DNA from: Callipepla californica brunnescens
Taxonomy: Eukaryota > Chordata > Aves > Galliformes > Odontophoridae
Direction: 5' to 3'
NCBI GenBank assembly: GCA_023055505.1
Contig: JALIRH010000008.1
Location: forward strand, 4,775,775 to 4,839,774
DNA: 64,000 nucleotides
Positions 50,201 through 62,400 of the stretch are shown here, one piece after another. The translations under genes and the position numbers were made by a program. Every line of letters starts with the position of its first letter. Within the stretch, counting starts at the first letter, position 1. Under the pieces are notes generated by a model. That model did no database searches. It was not told the origin of the DNA and worked only from the letters and a program-made list of their open reading frames with translations.

Positions 50201-53200
50201 ACTGTCAGGGTGGGTGTTTGCCATGAGGGTAAAAAAAGTATGGACATAAAAATGTATCCACGATGGACAAGATTGATGCAGTCTGTTCCAAGACACCTTG
50301 AGAAGAGGCTAAATGTGGTCTGCTGTACCTGATCCATAGCAGCTTCTAAACTTCCTTCTTTCCAATGCTACAACAGGTTTTATCTACTTTTTAAACAAAA
50401 ATGCTTTGTATTAAATGTAGATTTCAAGACATAAAATTTTCTAAATAGGAAGCCATTTACTCAAAGAACTGGAGATCTTACTAGACCAGACAAAAGTCAG
50501 AACTCCTCTAAGTTGGCATAGGTCAACTCTACCTTTCAGGGCAAAATAAGGGATGCAATACATTTAAGGAAGTGCTATCACAAAGAGGACAGAAAAATTA
50601 TAATGCTTCACCATACAGTCACATATTTCACCTTCTTTATGCATGGAAGTAGATCTAAAAGCATCACCAACACTGTATTTCAACTTTCATATCTGTTGAA
50701 ATCTTTACTTCTCCCCTACTTTGAGGGAGGAGAAGAAAAAATGGTAGAACTTCACCACATTGTATCAAATTTACATAAATTTCAGATGAACGCTGCTCCT
50801 CAGTTATCATTTCAGTTCATGCCTAATGGCAGACTTCAGTCAGAATGGAAGTCTCTCATTCTGGAAAACTCTACAGCAAATGGTTAATACGTCCCACAAA
50901 GCATAACCACATAACAAACACTACGTACTTGTCCTGCAAGCTGGATGTGTTAGCACTGAGAAATAAGAGATCAAGTCGCTCAGGAACCCATAGCAGAGAT
51001 GTAATTGAGAGCAAAGAAGTGCTCTATGTACCTAAGATCTTTGTATAATTAAAGAAACAAAGTAGTAGAAACGTAAAAGTACATGAAATAAGGTCAAGCA
51101 CAAAAATCATACCAAGATACAAAAGAGGGAAGAATAAGGAGTATAGAAAGTGAGACCAACAGAAAATAGAAGTACTGGACATCCTGGACACCTCATCCTA
51201 TCTTCCAGAGCTTCATTTAGAGCAAATACAGAAGCTATTCACACAATTTAAGGACAGGATCTTGAAAAGACAGCATACCATGCGTTCAACACTTTAAAAA
51301 CCAGTTTGAAACACCTTCACAACAAAATCTCCAGTGATTCTGCCTACAAGAAAGGCATTAAAAATTACTATCTGGAAGCAAAACATCTGTCCTCTCCATT
51401 AATCTTAGCAAGTAGACACACACTTCTGCATTATCATATCTTTCTAGGATGGACCTCAATCCCATCAGCTCGTATAACTTGCAAAGCAACCTTGTACTCC
51501 TGCCATACAAGTGTGCTACTCCTTGTTACTCAGTTTACTTGCCTGTATACAGCAAGGTGAGCCTTTATCCCTTCAGCACCGCAAGTAAAGCTTTTGGGAG
51601 GTGAAGGAAAAGGGAGACCATACTCCATGACTACATAGCTCAAGGGAGGTACATTTAGCCTCATATCTTACAAGTGAATCATTTAAATCAGTCTTCCAAA
51701 ACAAGCTGAAGGAATCAGAGGTCTCCTCTAAGACTGCAACATACTATTTCAGCAGCAGCTGAAAACATCTGTACTAAACTTTTCTTGACCTCACAATAGC
51801 TTTCATACACACACACAAAGAAGTATCGTGGCTTCACTTGTGTACGTGGATAAGCATGAAGAAAGTGAACTTCAGAACTACCGCCTGCACAGCTTACAAG
51901 AAACTTGATACGCTCCTGCTGTTCCTCAGGAACACTTAGAGAGAGGACCAATTGAGAGAACCTTGTACTGGATTGGTACAGACTAACACAGGCAGTTAAA
52001 GATCCTATCTACACTTGAAGGATAACCTTTGAAATACCAAACTGGCACAGATGTCTGCGCTGTAACAGGTAGAGCACGAGCACGCTCAGGGATCTACTAA
52101 GCCACTTACTAGAGTAGCGGTCACTGTGCATATGCTCAGGCATGTGGATTTCCATGTGTTTGGGTGCCTCCCTACCACAGCAACTTCCTTGTTCACCGTT
52201 ATTGTGAACAAAACTTGCTCCATGTAGCAGCTCCAGAGACTCTCCACAGCCTTTTGCAGACATACATAAACCATCCGAAACTCCTGTGGTCTCTGTCTTT
52301 CACAAAATTAGCCTTGGGTCACAAGATCTCCCAGTAACAGACCCCAAAATCACTAGCCTACGAAGTGAGCTTCTGGCTGCCACCTTCCCTACTTCCCATG
52401 CCCTTTAAACAAGCTTCACAGAAGGAAGTATTACACCAGCAGATGAAAGAAAAATCTCCTCGTGCCAGAAGGTGAGATCATTCCTCAGTAGACGACAAGC
52501 AAATAGAAGTTTTGTCTCCCTTCCGACAGCACAGGTGGGAAGAACATCCTGGCCCCCAGCACAGCAGTGACGCTGAGGCAACAGTTGTAAAGCAAGAGGG
52601 GTCAGGCACCTTTACACACTATACAAACCATCTGTAGCATTACTTCAACATCTACTGTTTCCTGCACCATAAACAGAAGTCAAAGCTGTTTAGAGTAATA
52701 TAATTAATATGTTACTTTCTTTGTGATACAGTGCTTGACAAGATAGGTTAACATACTAAATATTTCAGTGGTTTAAAACTTTCCCAAAAGGGACAGGATA
52801 TAACTGAACGTGGATAGTAAGAATGCAGCAAGATAACACAGCTAAATATTGCTGTAATACACACCCTCAGAGGAATTCTAGGCCACGCAACCAAAACTGG
52901 ACACAGAAATTCCTTTTCAGAAACAGTAGATCACCTAGTAATTATGATGTGGCAACATCGTGAACGTAACAGCAGCTACAGCACATCCACGCCAAGTATT
53001 ACGCAATACCTGGGTAAGAACATGACGTTCCCTTTTAACGTAGGCCAATGATAGCGAGCCTATATAACACACTGCAGTCGATATAAACCAGTCAGAATTT
53101 ACTTGTTCTTTTGAATAGTGTTAATCTGCTTGCCTTTATACAACTCCACACCAGCTATACCTCTTCCCACAACAACTTGCCTGTGTGCCTGCACTTTAAA

Positions 53201-55108
53201 GGGTTAAAAAAAAAAACCCCAACCTTCTCCACAGTAAAGCACATTTTAATATTGTATAAGCGTTAGAGAAATAAGGGTGTGGCAAGAACCCAGGAAGAAA
53301 GCAGAAAAATGTTTTATCAGCCTGTATCTAAAGCAAACATTTCCCGGTCAGAATAAAGTCTGTGGTAGAAGAAAAGTCTAGAATTCCACTTCAAAGCATT
53401 TTGCTCCCTTCTCATTCAGCAGCCCAGCTCCACCAAAAATCTCAGTTTACCAAAAACAGTGATTTTTCACACGTGGTTTTTCGCATTAGTATAAAAGCAT
53501 ACTGTTCAGAGATAAACTGAAGTAAGTTTATTTGAAAATCTGAGGCTATTACGAGCTTAAATCTTTGCGATTGAAGACATGTGAAAAAGGCATTATACTG
53601 ACAGCTACCACAGTATGCTGTTTCTTCGTGACTCTTTGTGGAGACATAAAGGGAACATGAGTAAGCTGTAAGAATGAAGATTACTTAGATTTTCAGATTG
53701 CATTAGTGTGTTAAAATAAATGTAGGAAGCCTACAAGAAGCCTTAGCAACCGACAAATAAAAACACTGGAAAAATCATGTAGTCTTTGGATCACAAATGG
53801 ATCTAGAAAACTTGCTGAACTTGAAGAAAGCACACAAAAGGCAAAAAACTACTGTTTGCACCTTCACATTCCACATCAGGTCAAGGCCAACTACAGGACA
53901 GGCCGTGTTCTCTCACTGCACGAGGTTGGACAAACTACCAACTACTCTGACAGACCATTCCCCCTTCTACTTTATTCAGCTGAAACAGCCAAAACTACCC
54001 CACGACTGAAGGATATGACTTTTTTCTTCAAAGGCCCTCTGAGAGCGCCCCAAAGACCAGGGACAGGGCCTACATACCTCAGGACTGTGTCCAAATCACA
54101 ACACTGATGGTGAGGCATGGATCAAGGGAAAAATCCCCAGTGAAGCTTCACCACTTTGCAGAAAGAAAACATGTTTAAAAAAAGAAGGAAAGAAATCACA
54201 AGAGCATGCCAACACACACAAGTGCAAGAAGGGGTCTGATATTACAGCACAGGGATAGGGGCTCTGCCACTGACACGAGCTAAGTTACAGGCCCCGCTCT
54301 TGAGTTTTGTATTCAAGATCCACTGCACAGAGTGCAGCACTGTGCTCCGGACTAAGATCAAGAACTAACAGACACTTGGAGACCCAAAAGGCAGGAAAAG
54401 TTTGAGTTTCACCAAGTTTAATGGCCCCAAACAGTTCAAAGAAAACTGAGACATTTAAAGAATAAGACCACACATTCAGCTGGACGCACTTCAGTTTTAT
54501 CAAAGACACGCTACCAAAACTAAGCATCCACAAATCAGTAGATACTACTTGCTGTTGTCACAGTGATGCATACAGACTTAACCTCGACAACAAGTAATAG
54601 CTAGCTCCAGAAGTTCGCTGCAGTTCTGAGAAGTGACAGTCTGCATGAGCTGCCACCTGTAAGCACTCCATGGTTACAGCAACGCTGGCAACTTGAAGCA
54701 GTTCTTCATTGCACTAAGCGACTTGGCCACAACCCTCTGGCTGGAACAGTTACATAATTTCCACCTTTCCACCTTCATTTGTGCAGATGTAAGGGCTGGC
54801 TGCCCAACCTCAGAAGGACAAGGCAGCACACCTCAGTCTTGAAGAAACTGAAATCAAACTCCATGGCCGAAAGCCAAGAGACAACTTATCACAGTACCCT
54901 GCCAGGGCACTCCGGAGCCACGTTGCCCCGTCTCCCCAGAACACGATGTCAGCAGTTCACTTTCCAAGTTCCACTGTACTGCTACAGACGCCTCGTGGGG
55001 TCCTATAAGCCCTCAGAGCACCCAGAGCCGAGTCCTGCCCGACCCTCCGGGAGCAGCCAGCAGTGAACCACCACCCCGACCGCTACCGCTATTTGCGTGA
55101 AACTCTTC

Positions 55109-55116
55109 TTACATAA
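55109..55116 (-). promoter_or_regulatory. PER2: D-box, TTATGTAA
   Basis: TTACATAA on the + strand, TTATGTAA on the - strand, an exact match to TTAYGTAA bound by PAR-bZIP factors (DBP, TEF, HLF) and by NFIL3. It lies in intron 1 at the island edge. Confidence 0.5.
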
Positions 55117-55621
55117 ACGGTTTTGTAACCACGCATGTAATAGCGTGCACCCCATGTCAACAACAGGCGCTCCGGCCCCGCTCCCGGACCTGTTGGCCGC
55201 TCCACCTGTGGCTCCGCACAGCACCGGCAGCGCAGCGCGGGCTGGGAGTTGAGGGGGGAGGGAGGGGGAGGGGGGGGGGCACTCCCGTGTCCGCCCACCC
55301 GGTCCCCGCGGCACCGATCGCTCTCACGGTGACGTCGCACACCGCGGCCGCCAGAACGGAGCCGGTGTAACGCGGAGGGACCGTCCGCGCCGCCGGGGCC
55401 GTCGCAGCCCTCCGCCGCCGGGCCGGGAGCCGCCCCCCCACGGCCGCTCCGAGCGCTGGGCCGCCGCCCCCTCCCTCACTTCCTCCTTCCAGAGCCAAGG
55501 ATCGAGGGCACGGCCGCCCCGCAGCGCCCGGCTGTAGGGCAGCCCCCGCCGGGCCCCGTCCCGCTGCCCCACCGACGGCTCCGTCCCGTCCCGCGGCGGC
55601 GGGAGAGCCTCGGCCGCGGGG

Positions 55622-55629
55622 TTACGTAA
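55622..55629. promoter_or_regulatory. PER2: palindromic D-box, TTACGTAA
   Basis: TTACGTAA inside GGTTACGTAACC, the optimal palindromic site of PAR-bZIP factors and NFIL3. It lies in intron 1, about 125 bp downstream of the exon 1 donor. Confidence 0.6.
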
Positions 55630-55752
55630 CCTCGGCCCGGCGGACCGGGGAAAGCGGGGCAGCCCACCGGGCCCCGCGAGCCCGCAGATCGTCCCCCGCC
55701 ACCTCCCGGCCCCGTCCGGGCGCGGGGAGAGCCCCGCGGCCCCCCAACTCAC

Positions 55753-55795
55753 CGCACGCTTCGCGTCCGCCCGGCGCGGCGCAGCCCGGCACCGA
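55753..55795 (-). other. PER2: PER2 exon 1 (non-coding)
   Basis: The 3' boundary is a strong donor: GCGTGCG followed by GTGAGTTG. The 5' end is inferred from the E'-box at 55811-55816, which in mouse Per2 sits about 20 bp upstream of the transcription start, so the start is expected near 55790. No TATA box is present, in keeping with a CpG-island promoter. Confidence 0.6.
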
Positions 55796-55810
55796 CTTCA
55801 TACAGGCAGA

Positions 55811-55816
55811 AACGTG
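55811..55816 (-). promoter_or_regulatory. PER2: E'-box CACGTT at the PER2 start site
   Basis: On the - strand the site reads GGTCACGTTTCTG. The mouse Per2 E'-box (E2), which binds CLOCK:BMAL1 and drives cycling transcription, has the same GGTCACGTTT core as I recall. The position near the expected start site fits. Confidence 0.75.
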
Positions 55817-55851
55817 ACCGGGCGCCCGGAGCCCGCCCCCTCCGCGCTGCC

Positions 55852-55919
55852 ATTGGCCGCGGCTACGTGACGGAACCGAAGGAGCGGGGCGCGGGCGGGG
55901 CGCGCCGCTCTCCCATTGG
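55852..55919 (-). promoter_or_regulatory. PER2: two CCAAT boxes with a CRE-like half site between them
   Basis: ATTGG on the + strand at 55852-55856 and 55915-55919, i.e. CCAAT in the PER2 orientation about 60 and 125 bp upstream of the expected start. Between them TACGTGACG (55864-55872) contains a CGTCA half site on the - strand, a possible CREB target. Confidence 0.55.
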
Positions 55920-55940
55920 CTGAGCCGCACGCCGCTCACT

Positions 55941-55958
55941 TTACATAAGCCTCACGTG
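55941..55958. promoter_or_regulatory. PER2: D-box/E-box module of PER2 promoter
   Basis: TTACATAA (55941-55948; TTATGTAA on the - strand) is followed after four bases by a canonical E-box CACGTG (55953-55958). A closely spaced D-box and E-box form the light-responsive module of zebrafish per2, reported as conserved in other vertebrates. It lies about 150-170 bp upstream of the expected PER2 start. Confidence 0.75.
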
Positions 55959-56133
55959 TGACACCATGTTTCCACCGCCACCGCCGCCGAGCCTGCCCCG
56001 GCGGCCTCCCCTCCCCCCTCCCACCGCCGCCGCCCCCTTCCTCCTCCCGCCTTCTCCCCGCGCAGCCTGCAGCGCTCACCGCCGCCCTGCAACGCCGCGC
56101 CGCCTTCAGACCGCGGCCGCCGAGGAGGGCAGA

Positions 56134-56210
56134 GGTTACATCACGCCTCAAGAAGGGGGGGGTGTGGGGGGTGGAGGCGGAGCTGCTCCCCCTCGAGCCG
56201 TGATGTAACC
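56134..56210. promoter_or_regulatory. perfect 12-bp inverted repeat with D-box-like arms
   Basis: GGTTACATCACG (56134-56145) and its exact reverse complement CGTGATGTAACC (56199-56210) flank 53 bp that include a long G-rich run. Each arm holds TTACATCA, one base off the D-box and close to C/EBP-ATF half sites. Confidence 0.55.
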
Positions 56211-56316
56211 CCTGCTGCGGGGCTCCGTCACGAGGCGCTCCGCTCTGCTCCGCCCCGCAGGCCGAGGGTGGGAAACACCCCGGTGCGGCGCGGAGGCAGC
56301 GCCGGGACGCGGCTCC

Positions 56317-56324
56317 TTACATAA
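56317..56324 (-). promoter_or_regulatory. PER2: upstream D-box, TTATGTAA
   Basis: TTACATAA on the + strand, an exact TTAYGTAA site on the - strand, about 530 bp upstream of the expected PER2 start and still inside the CpG island. Confidence 0.5.
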
Positions 56325-56430
56325 GCGGGGAGTGCCCGAGTCCCGCTTCCCCCGTCTTGTACGCGTCCGTGCAGACGCTCCCCGTCTCACGGTGGAAGAT
56401 TCACCCACCAGGGCTTCCACCGTTTATCTA

Positions 56431-59400
56431 CGAAACGAGGTTAATGCTGCTTCCCCCTTCCCTCCCCCCTCGCTGTGGTTGGTGTTAAGGATAAGTCCAT
56501 TAGGTCCGTAGATATTTAAGCAACGGCTACTGCAGAAACAGCTTGTGAGTAAAGTACCCTGCAGGATTTAACTCCTGGAGAGCAGAGGGGGCAGGGAGCG
56601 GAAGCATTAGGAGCGGATCCCGCTACTGGATTTGGTGCGAAGCGCGGCTTATCGGGATCCCTATTTTAGTTTGCGCTCCTCCGAAGTTTCTAATTTAAAG
56701 AGTAATCCTAATTAGGTGCACTGCATAGTTTGGTCAAGTTAACGGTGTTAGCGCTTCGCATCCAGAATATCATCTTTTCTGTTTCAGCTGTCTTCGTTAG
56801 GGTTGGATGTACAACGTCATTCTCGGGTTCTGTGGGATGCTGGTTTTTCCCATCGCATGCCCAAACTACCCATCTGTCTGCGTGCTGAGGGCTACACCTC
56901 TAACCACAGGCTCTAAATCAGGCACTTCAACAGAGCGACTCTGTCCCAGCCTTGTCAGAGTGTGCACAGGGGAGCTGGAGGAAAACCGTAGCTCAGTGCT
57001 AGAGCTGAACGAGTTCCCAGAGCAAACAGAGCAGGAGACACATCCATCACTGTAGCGGAACACACCAGTTCTAGCAGTAGAACAGTGATTACCATCACAC
57101 CAGAAAAAGCCAGTCCCTTTTCTGTCTTAGTATCGACCAGATCATTATTTGAGTTCTGCTTATTTGGAGACCAGAAACAATTGTTTTGGTCAAGGTATGT
57201 GCTCACAGAGAATCAATTTAAAGTTCTGTTCTTTGCCGCCTTTTGGTATTTGTACAATAAAATATTATTTTCCAGAAGCACGTACACAAAATGGGAAAGC
57301 AGTTACTCAAAAAATGGTGTCCGAAGCTTTTTAGTACTGATTTTCTGAAAGTTGGAATCATGCATATGGATTCAACTTCTACCAGGCACCATCAGTATGA
57401 AATAAGTCAGGCACACATCTTCTGGAACAAGTGAATATTACTAGTGACACAACGGCTCATCTGTTAAGAAACGAAACAAAAGAAGATGGTTGTAAGTGGC
57501 AACAGATCAAAATCCACAGCAAAATTGTTTTAATGTTAAGGTCCTGCTGCTTACTAAGTAGCTATAGCACAAGGGCTTTAATAGAAGAATGAGTAAAACA
57601 TATTTCCTTGTGTGCTGTTTTTTCTTTTGTGTTCAGTTGTAACTCTTGGAGCATAGTGAGAACAAATCGTTCATATAGAAGTCAAATCCTTCATGAAAGT
57701 CCACTTTACCATACAATGCACCACGTCTCTGACTAGCACCATGTGGGGCACCATCCTGCTTTAAATTCTACCTGATTCCTCCATTTAGTTTTGCAAGGCA
57801 ATGACCCACCTGTGTGGAACAGGAGGGAGGGTAGCAGGCCTTCTTAGAAGGGTTCAGCCATAAGCAGACAGGTTTCGGCTCTACCGTTTTCTTTCAATTG
57901 CAGAACTAGCATTACTCAAACTACACTACTGATACTTAGCTTGCTACTGAATCTCTTCCTTGACCAGCATTTTGTTGTTGTTCCAGCATAGTGTCTTTCT
58001 GAATTTCCAAAGGATTAATTGCTAGAGCTCAGCTTTTTTTTCTTCTTCTTCTTTTATTTCACTTTGCATTAAAAAAATGTAATTTAGGAAAACTTCTTCT
58101 ATGTGAAACTGCCCCCTACCTCCAACACTGCTTAATATTATCGGTACTTCAACCCACACCCACACCCACCCCAAATACTAGACTTTCTCCCAGCATATTT
58201 ACAAAATAAAAGTTAGAATTAGCTTAACAATAGTATTTCAACCAGTTCTGGTGAACAGCAACATATTAACAGAATCAACATTTTTGAGGGGAAAAAAACA
58301 AAATAACATTTTGAAGGAAAAAAAGCAACCAAATCCCACAGTGAGGAGAAAAAGAAGTGACCTGTTTTAAGTTACAGCACAGCATTGATGGAACTGCATG
58401 TTGTTCAGAAGGAAAAATCACTATTTTGCAGCTGGAGACCACAACTAATTCTTCATTCCCAAGTCTAATTACTCATCACTTACAGTGACACTGAGTTTCA
58501 TTGATTCTTGCGGAGATCTGGAAAGGCATTTTGCTAATGAGCAAGAGGTGTCACTGTTACTGCCTGTACAGATGAAAGATGAGGGAAGAGATAAAACCAC
58601 TTTCCTCCCTGCTAGTGATTACATGGGTAGGTTTTTCTTGAAGCATTATGAAGTGTAGGAACAAAATATAACAAACAGAAAGCTAGCAATACCCATTCAG
58701 TCTTGGAAACTCTGATTAAAAGTCTTTTGCAAAGATGAATGGCTGTCCATGGCCAGAAAACCTGAAGAAGTCTGGGGAATATTGTTTTTCACATTGCCCA
58801 CAATCTTAATGTTTTCTTGTTATTTTTATTCAGTTTCTGTTGACAACCACAGTGTAATTTTAAAGTTCGCCTATCTTGAAAAGCAACACATAAAGGAACA
58901 TTGAATTATTCTGATTTAGAATGACTGAAAGGATTCAAACGGAAGGGGTCTGTCTCATCACTGACTGTGTGTACTGATCCCCAAGGCCGTTACATGAATT
59001 CAGAAGCAAATACAGCTTTGAGAACTCCCAGGTCCAAGATCATGCTGTTTAGTATGTACCAGCAACTCATTTTCAGCAGTCATCCTCACGGAAGTCTGAA
59101 GAAAGCCTGAACTTCCATCCATAGGGCCAAAAAACTTTCCAAGCTTCATGTGTAATTCGGAGCATTAGTGTATGCTTCCACAATCTACCTAAGGTAATCT
59201 AAGGCCTTACAGAACCACCAAAAAGAATGGTAACACTACCTCTCCCAAGTTAAAAAGTAGAAATTAAGCAACTGTGCTGTCAGCTGGATTAGGAAATTGA
59301 TTTGACTGAAAAATCCCAGGACAGCAATTTTTGGTCAGATCATATCACAGCTGCAGGACCACAGAGGCAAAAAGAAAACAGGATGGAAAACCATATTTGG

Positions 59401-62400
59401 GGTCAGAGCAGAGATTCCAGAACCTATTGATATCTGTCAACAGTACATGGAATTGTGGAGTGGGGCATTTAAAATGAAATTTTAAACTGACATAAGGACA
59501 CTAGTAAGGGATGACAAACAGAAAATGCATCTTCATTATCTTGCATTTTTATGCCCTCTTCTTCACTGAAAAGAAGTTCCTCCATCAGGCTGGTGTTTGC
59601 CATTCAAAACTGTCCATCTAGATGTTAAAGAAGGCTCTCACAAGGCCTCTGAGCTGATCTAACACTGCTTTCACCAAGGGGGCAGCAATGCTCTTCATGC
59701 CATCCCTGCCACTACTAATACCTTGCTACCATATTCATCGTTACATGGTCTTTACCCATTCTTTCACCTACAGCATTACTCACTTGGCCCCTCAGTGAGA
59801 TAGAAACCTTTCTGAGGTAGTTTCCACACAAAAAGCAGCTGAATCTGGTTTCTTGGTAAGTACAATTCAGAGCCAATTCATGGCATGGACAGGGCTAACA
59901 TGAAACAAATGGGAAAGATCTTTTTAAAGGCAATGAGACAGTAAAACAGCATTTCCAGAGTTTTTGTTACCTGAAACATGCAGATTTCTGGTTTAAACAT
60001 GGCCACAGGTAGCACATTTCCTTGAGATACCTGGATTGCTCCACAACCACCCTAACAGCAGGGCTGTGACCTCATGCTGTGCCTACAGAACAGTGTGTAA
60101 CCCAAACCTGGGCTCCCTGCAATGGCTGATTCCTGGTGTGCTCCTTCTATTGGTTTAAAAGTATAGAGAGTTGCTGACTTCCATCACGCTTATCTCCATT
60201 TGAACTCCAGTAGAGTGAAATGTTATCCGTTTCTTACAAAAATGGAGCAAGAGACACACCTTCTTTTAATAATAGAATAAGACTAAAGAGACAAGATCTA
60301 GGTACTGGCTTCCCCTCTGGTAAGCATTTCTGCAATTCTTATTAAATGGTCATTACGTAAAACACTGGACTATGACTTGGCACAGGATTGAGACTGGGCT
60401 CTCTCTTGTTCCAGGATCAGCTTCCAATAACTGTACCTTGGGGTCACACTGCTGCCCTCAGCTGCCAGGAACCTGGAGGTACACTTCTTCCATAATTTGT
60501 TCCCATTTTTAAGAAACAGCAGCATTACAACATTAACTGCTTATTACAGAAACCTTTGTAAGAAGGTGGATGCTGAAGAGCAAACTGTTAGAATCTTTTC
60601 CAACACATACACAGCTCTCCTCATCACAGTCATAACTTAACCCAGACAATCAGGTATTCATTCCTTCTATTAAGGCTACTAATCACAGCTCAGTGATTTA
60701 TAGCTGGCAGGGGAGGAAAAGCCAGATTTTAAATTATAAGAAGCCTGTTTCCTCATGTTTCTGAAGCGTCTCTTAATTAAAAACACTTCATTTTTAGATT
60801 GAGTTTCTCATTACCAGTCAACCTCGATTAGTTTTCCAGTGTTAGTTCACACGAGACATTTTGAACTCAATGATGATGCTACTGAAGTCAGTGGAAGCTT
60901 GGTTTTGTTTTCAGGAGAGTATGCACACTGTGCTTCAGAAAGAGGATCCACTCTGAAAAGAAGCCTGGCACATCTTGCCACACTGCTGAAAAACAAAGTA
61001 GGGATTTTAAGTGTTTCAGGCACTGCAGATGTGCCTTGTAGATTATATCACTTTTAGATACTTCAGAAAGCATAGTTTCACAGATTGTACCTATAAATAA
61101 ATTAGATAACAGGAAAAGTGAGGAAATATATTTGAGAAAAAGGTAGTAGATAGAACAACAAAAAAAGAGCGAACATAATTTTACCTTCCTAAATAAAAGC
61201 AGAGCTATGACATGTTCCTCCTGTAGGCAATTGTAAAAAATGGTGTAGGGCTCATCATTTCTTTGGTGTCCAGGTAGAAAACTGGGTAAGCATTGGGATT
61301 ATATTTTTCTAGTGAGTTTGAAAAATATACCCAGCTGCCTTTCATTCTTTTTATCTGGATAATTTACAGTGATTATTTGATGTCCCCAGTCCCTGCTCCT
61401 TCATGGTGCATTACTAGCCAGCTATTGTTGCTAATAACATCAGTAGCATTTGCTGGCTTCATTAGACACTGCAGGAAGGAGTGCTAGTTAGGGAGGCTGA
61501 TGCCTCTTGTGTAGTAATAGCATTCTTGGTGGGTGCAATGACAACAGTGACTTGGGCAGACTTACTCAGAGTAAGTCTGCATTATAGCATCTTTTAGTAG
61601 TGATCTTTTTTTCTTTTCCCCATGGCAATAAGTTACCAATTATTAGATTAATTTAAAAACTAAGTCATCAGTTCTTTCTTACCTGCAGGTCAAAATTTAC
61701 AAATCAGCCAGGCCAATTTAAGCTCACTACCTCTGGAATTAAGAAGATGGCTCTCAGTACCAGCAGAACTTGAGGTGTTCTGGTTAGACATGCATTCTAC
61801 TCTTCAAGGCACCCAAAAAGCAAGCCTCAAAACCAGCAAGTTTTTGAAATGGCAGATTTTATACTTCACTCTAGCCTAAATGAATCAACTTTTTTATTTG
61901 TATACTGACTCCATCCATTGACACAATATCTCTTTTCTAGTTCTAAAATTTAACTAAAGAACCTTGTGCCACTACGTAGAAGACTTTTCCTCTCTTCAAA
62001 CTTGATCATTAAAGAGTAGATCAGTGCTCATGGCCAGAGATGCGGCGCTCCACAGAACTCATGAGGTTGTTATAAGTAACTGTGGAGATTCACATTGAGT
62101 TAAAGTGAACGTCAATTACAGAATGCAAGTGTATATAAACAACAAGTTTACCCAGACATGTTATACTTTCTACTATCTACTTTCTCTAAAAGAACTTAGT
62201 GATCATTGATAAACCACAAGGTGGGAAAGCAAAACATAGGTTCATTTCTAATTCCCTTGATAAGAAAAGTCAGTTTGGAAGTTGATCACACTTCAGTATG
62301 ATGACACAACTAAGTCTTGATGCCTTGGTAAAGCTAGACCAAAGTCTCCTCTGTTCTCTTGTTAACATCATCATTATTAACCCACAACAAAAAATGATGA

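Larger units (their letters stand above)
41032..55752 (-). other. PER2: PER2 intron 1
   Basis: A 14.7-kb first intron between the non-coding exon 1 and exon 2. It is AT-rich except at its 5' end, which lies in the CpG island. It holds a deleted mariner (about 45698-46241) and a CR1 fragment (47002-47215). No other exon or gene is recognisable, though alternative first exons cannot be excluded. Confidence 0.7.
55150..56430. promoter_or_regulatory. PER2: CpG island at PER2 promoter
   Basis: CpG-dense sequence spanning PER2 exon 1, the start of intron 1 and about 630 bp upstream. It contains clock-related boxes listed separately, two inverted CCAAT boxes, and G-rich runs (55253-55279 and 56155-56180) with G-quadruplex potential. 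Confidence 0.85.

Noticed and set aside
55003..56420. Open frames of 60-140 codons in the PER2 promoter island
   Set aside because: Low-complexity Pro/Arg/Gly/Ala translations on both strands with no family resemblance; composition artefact.
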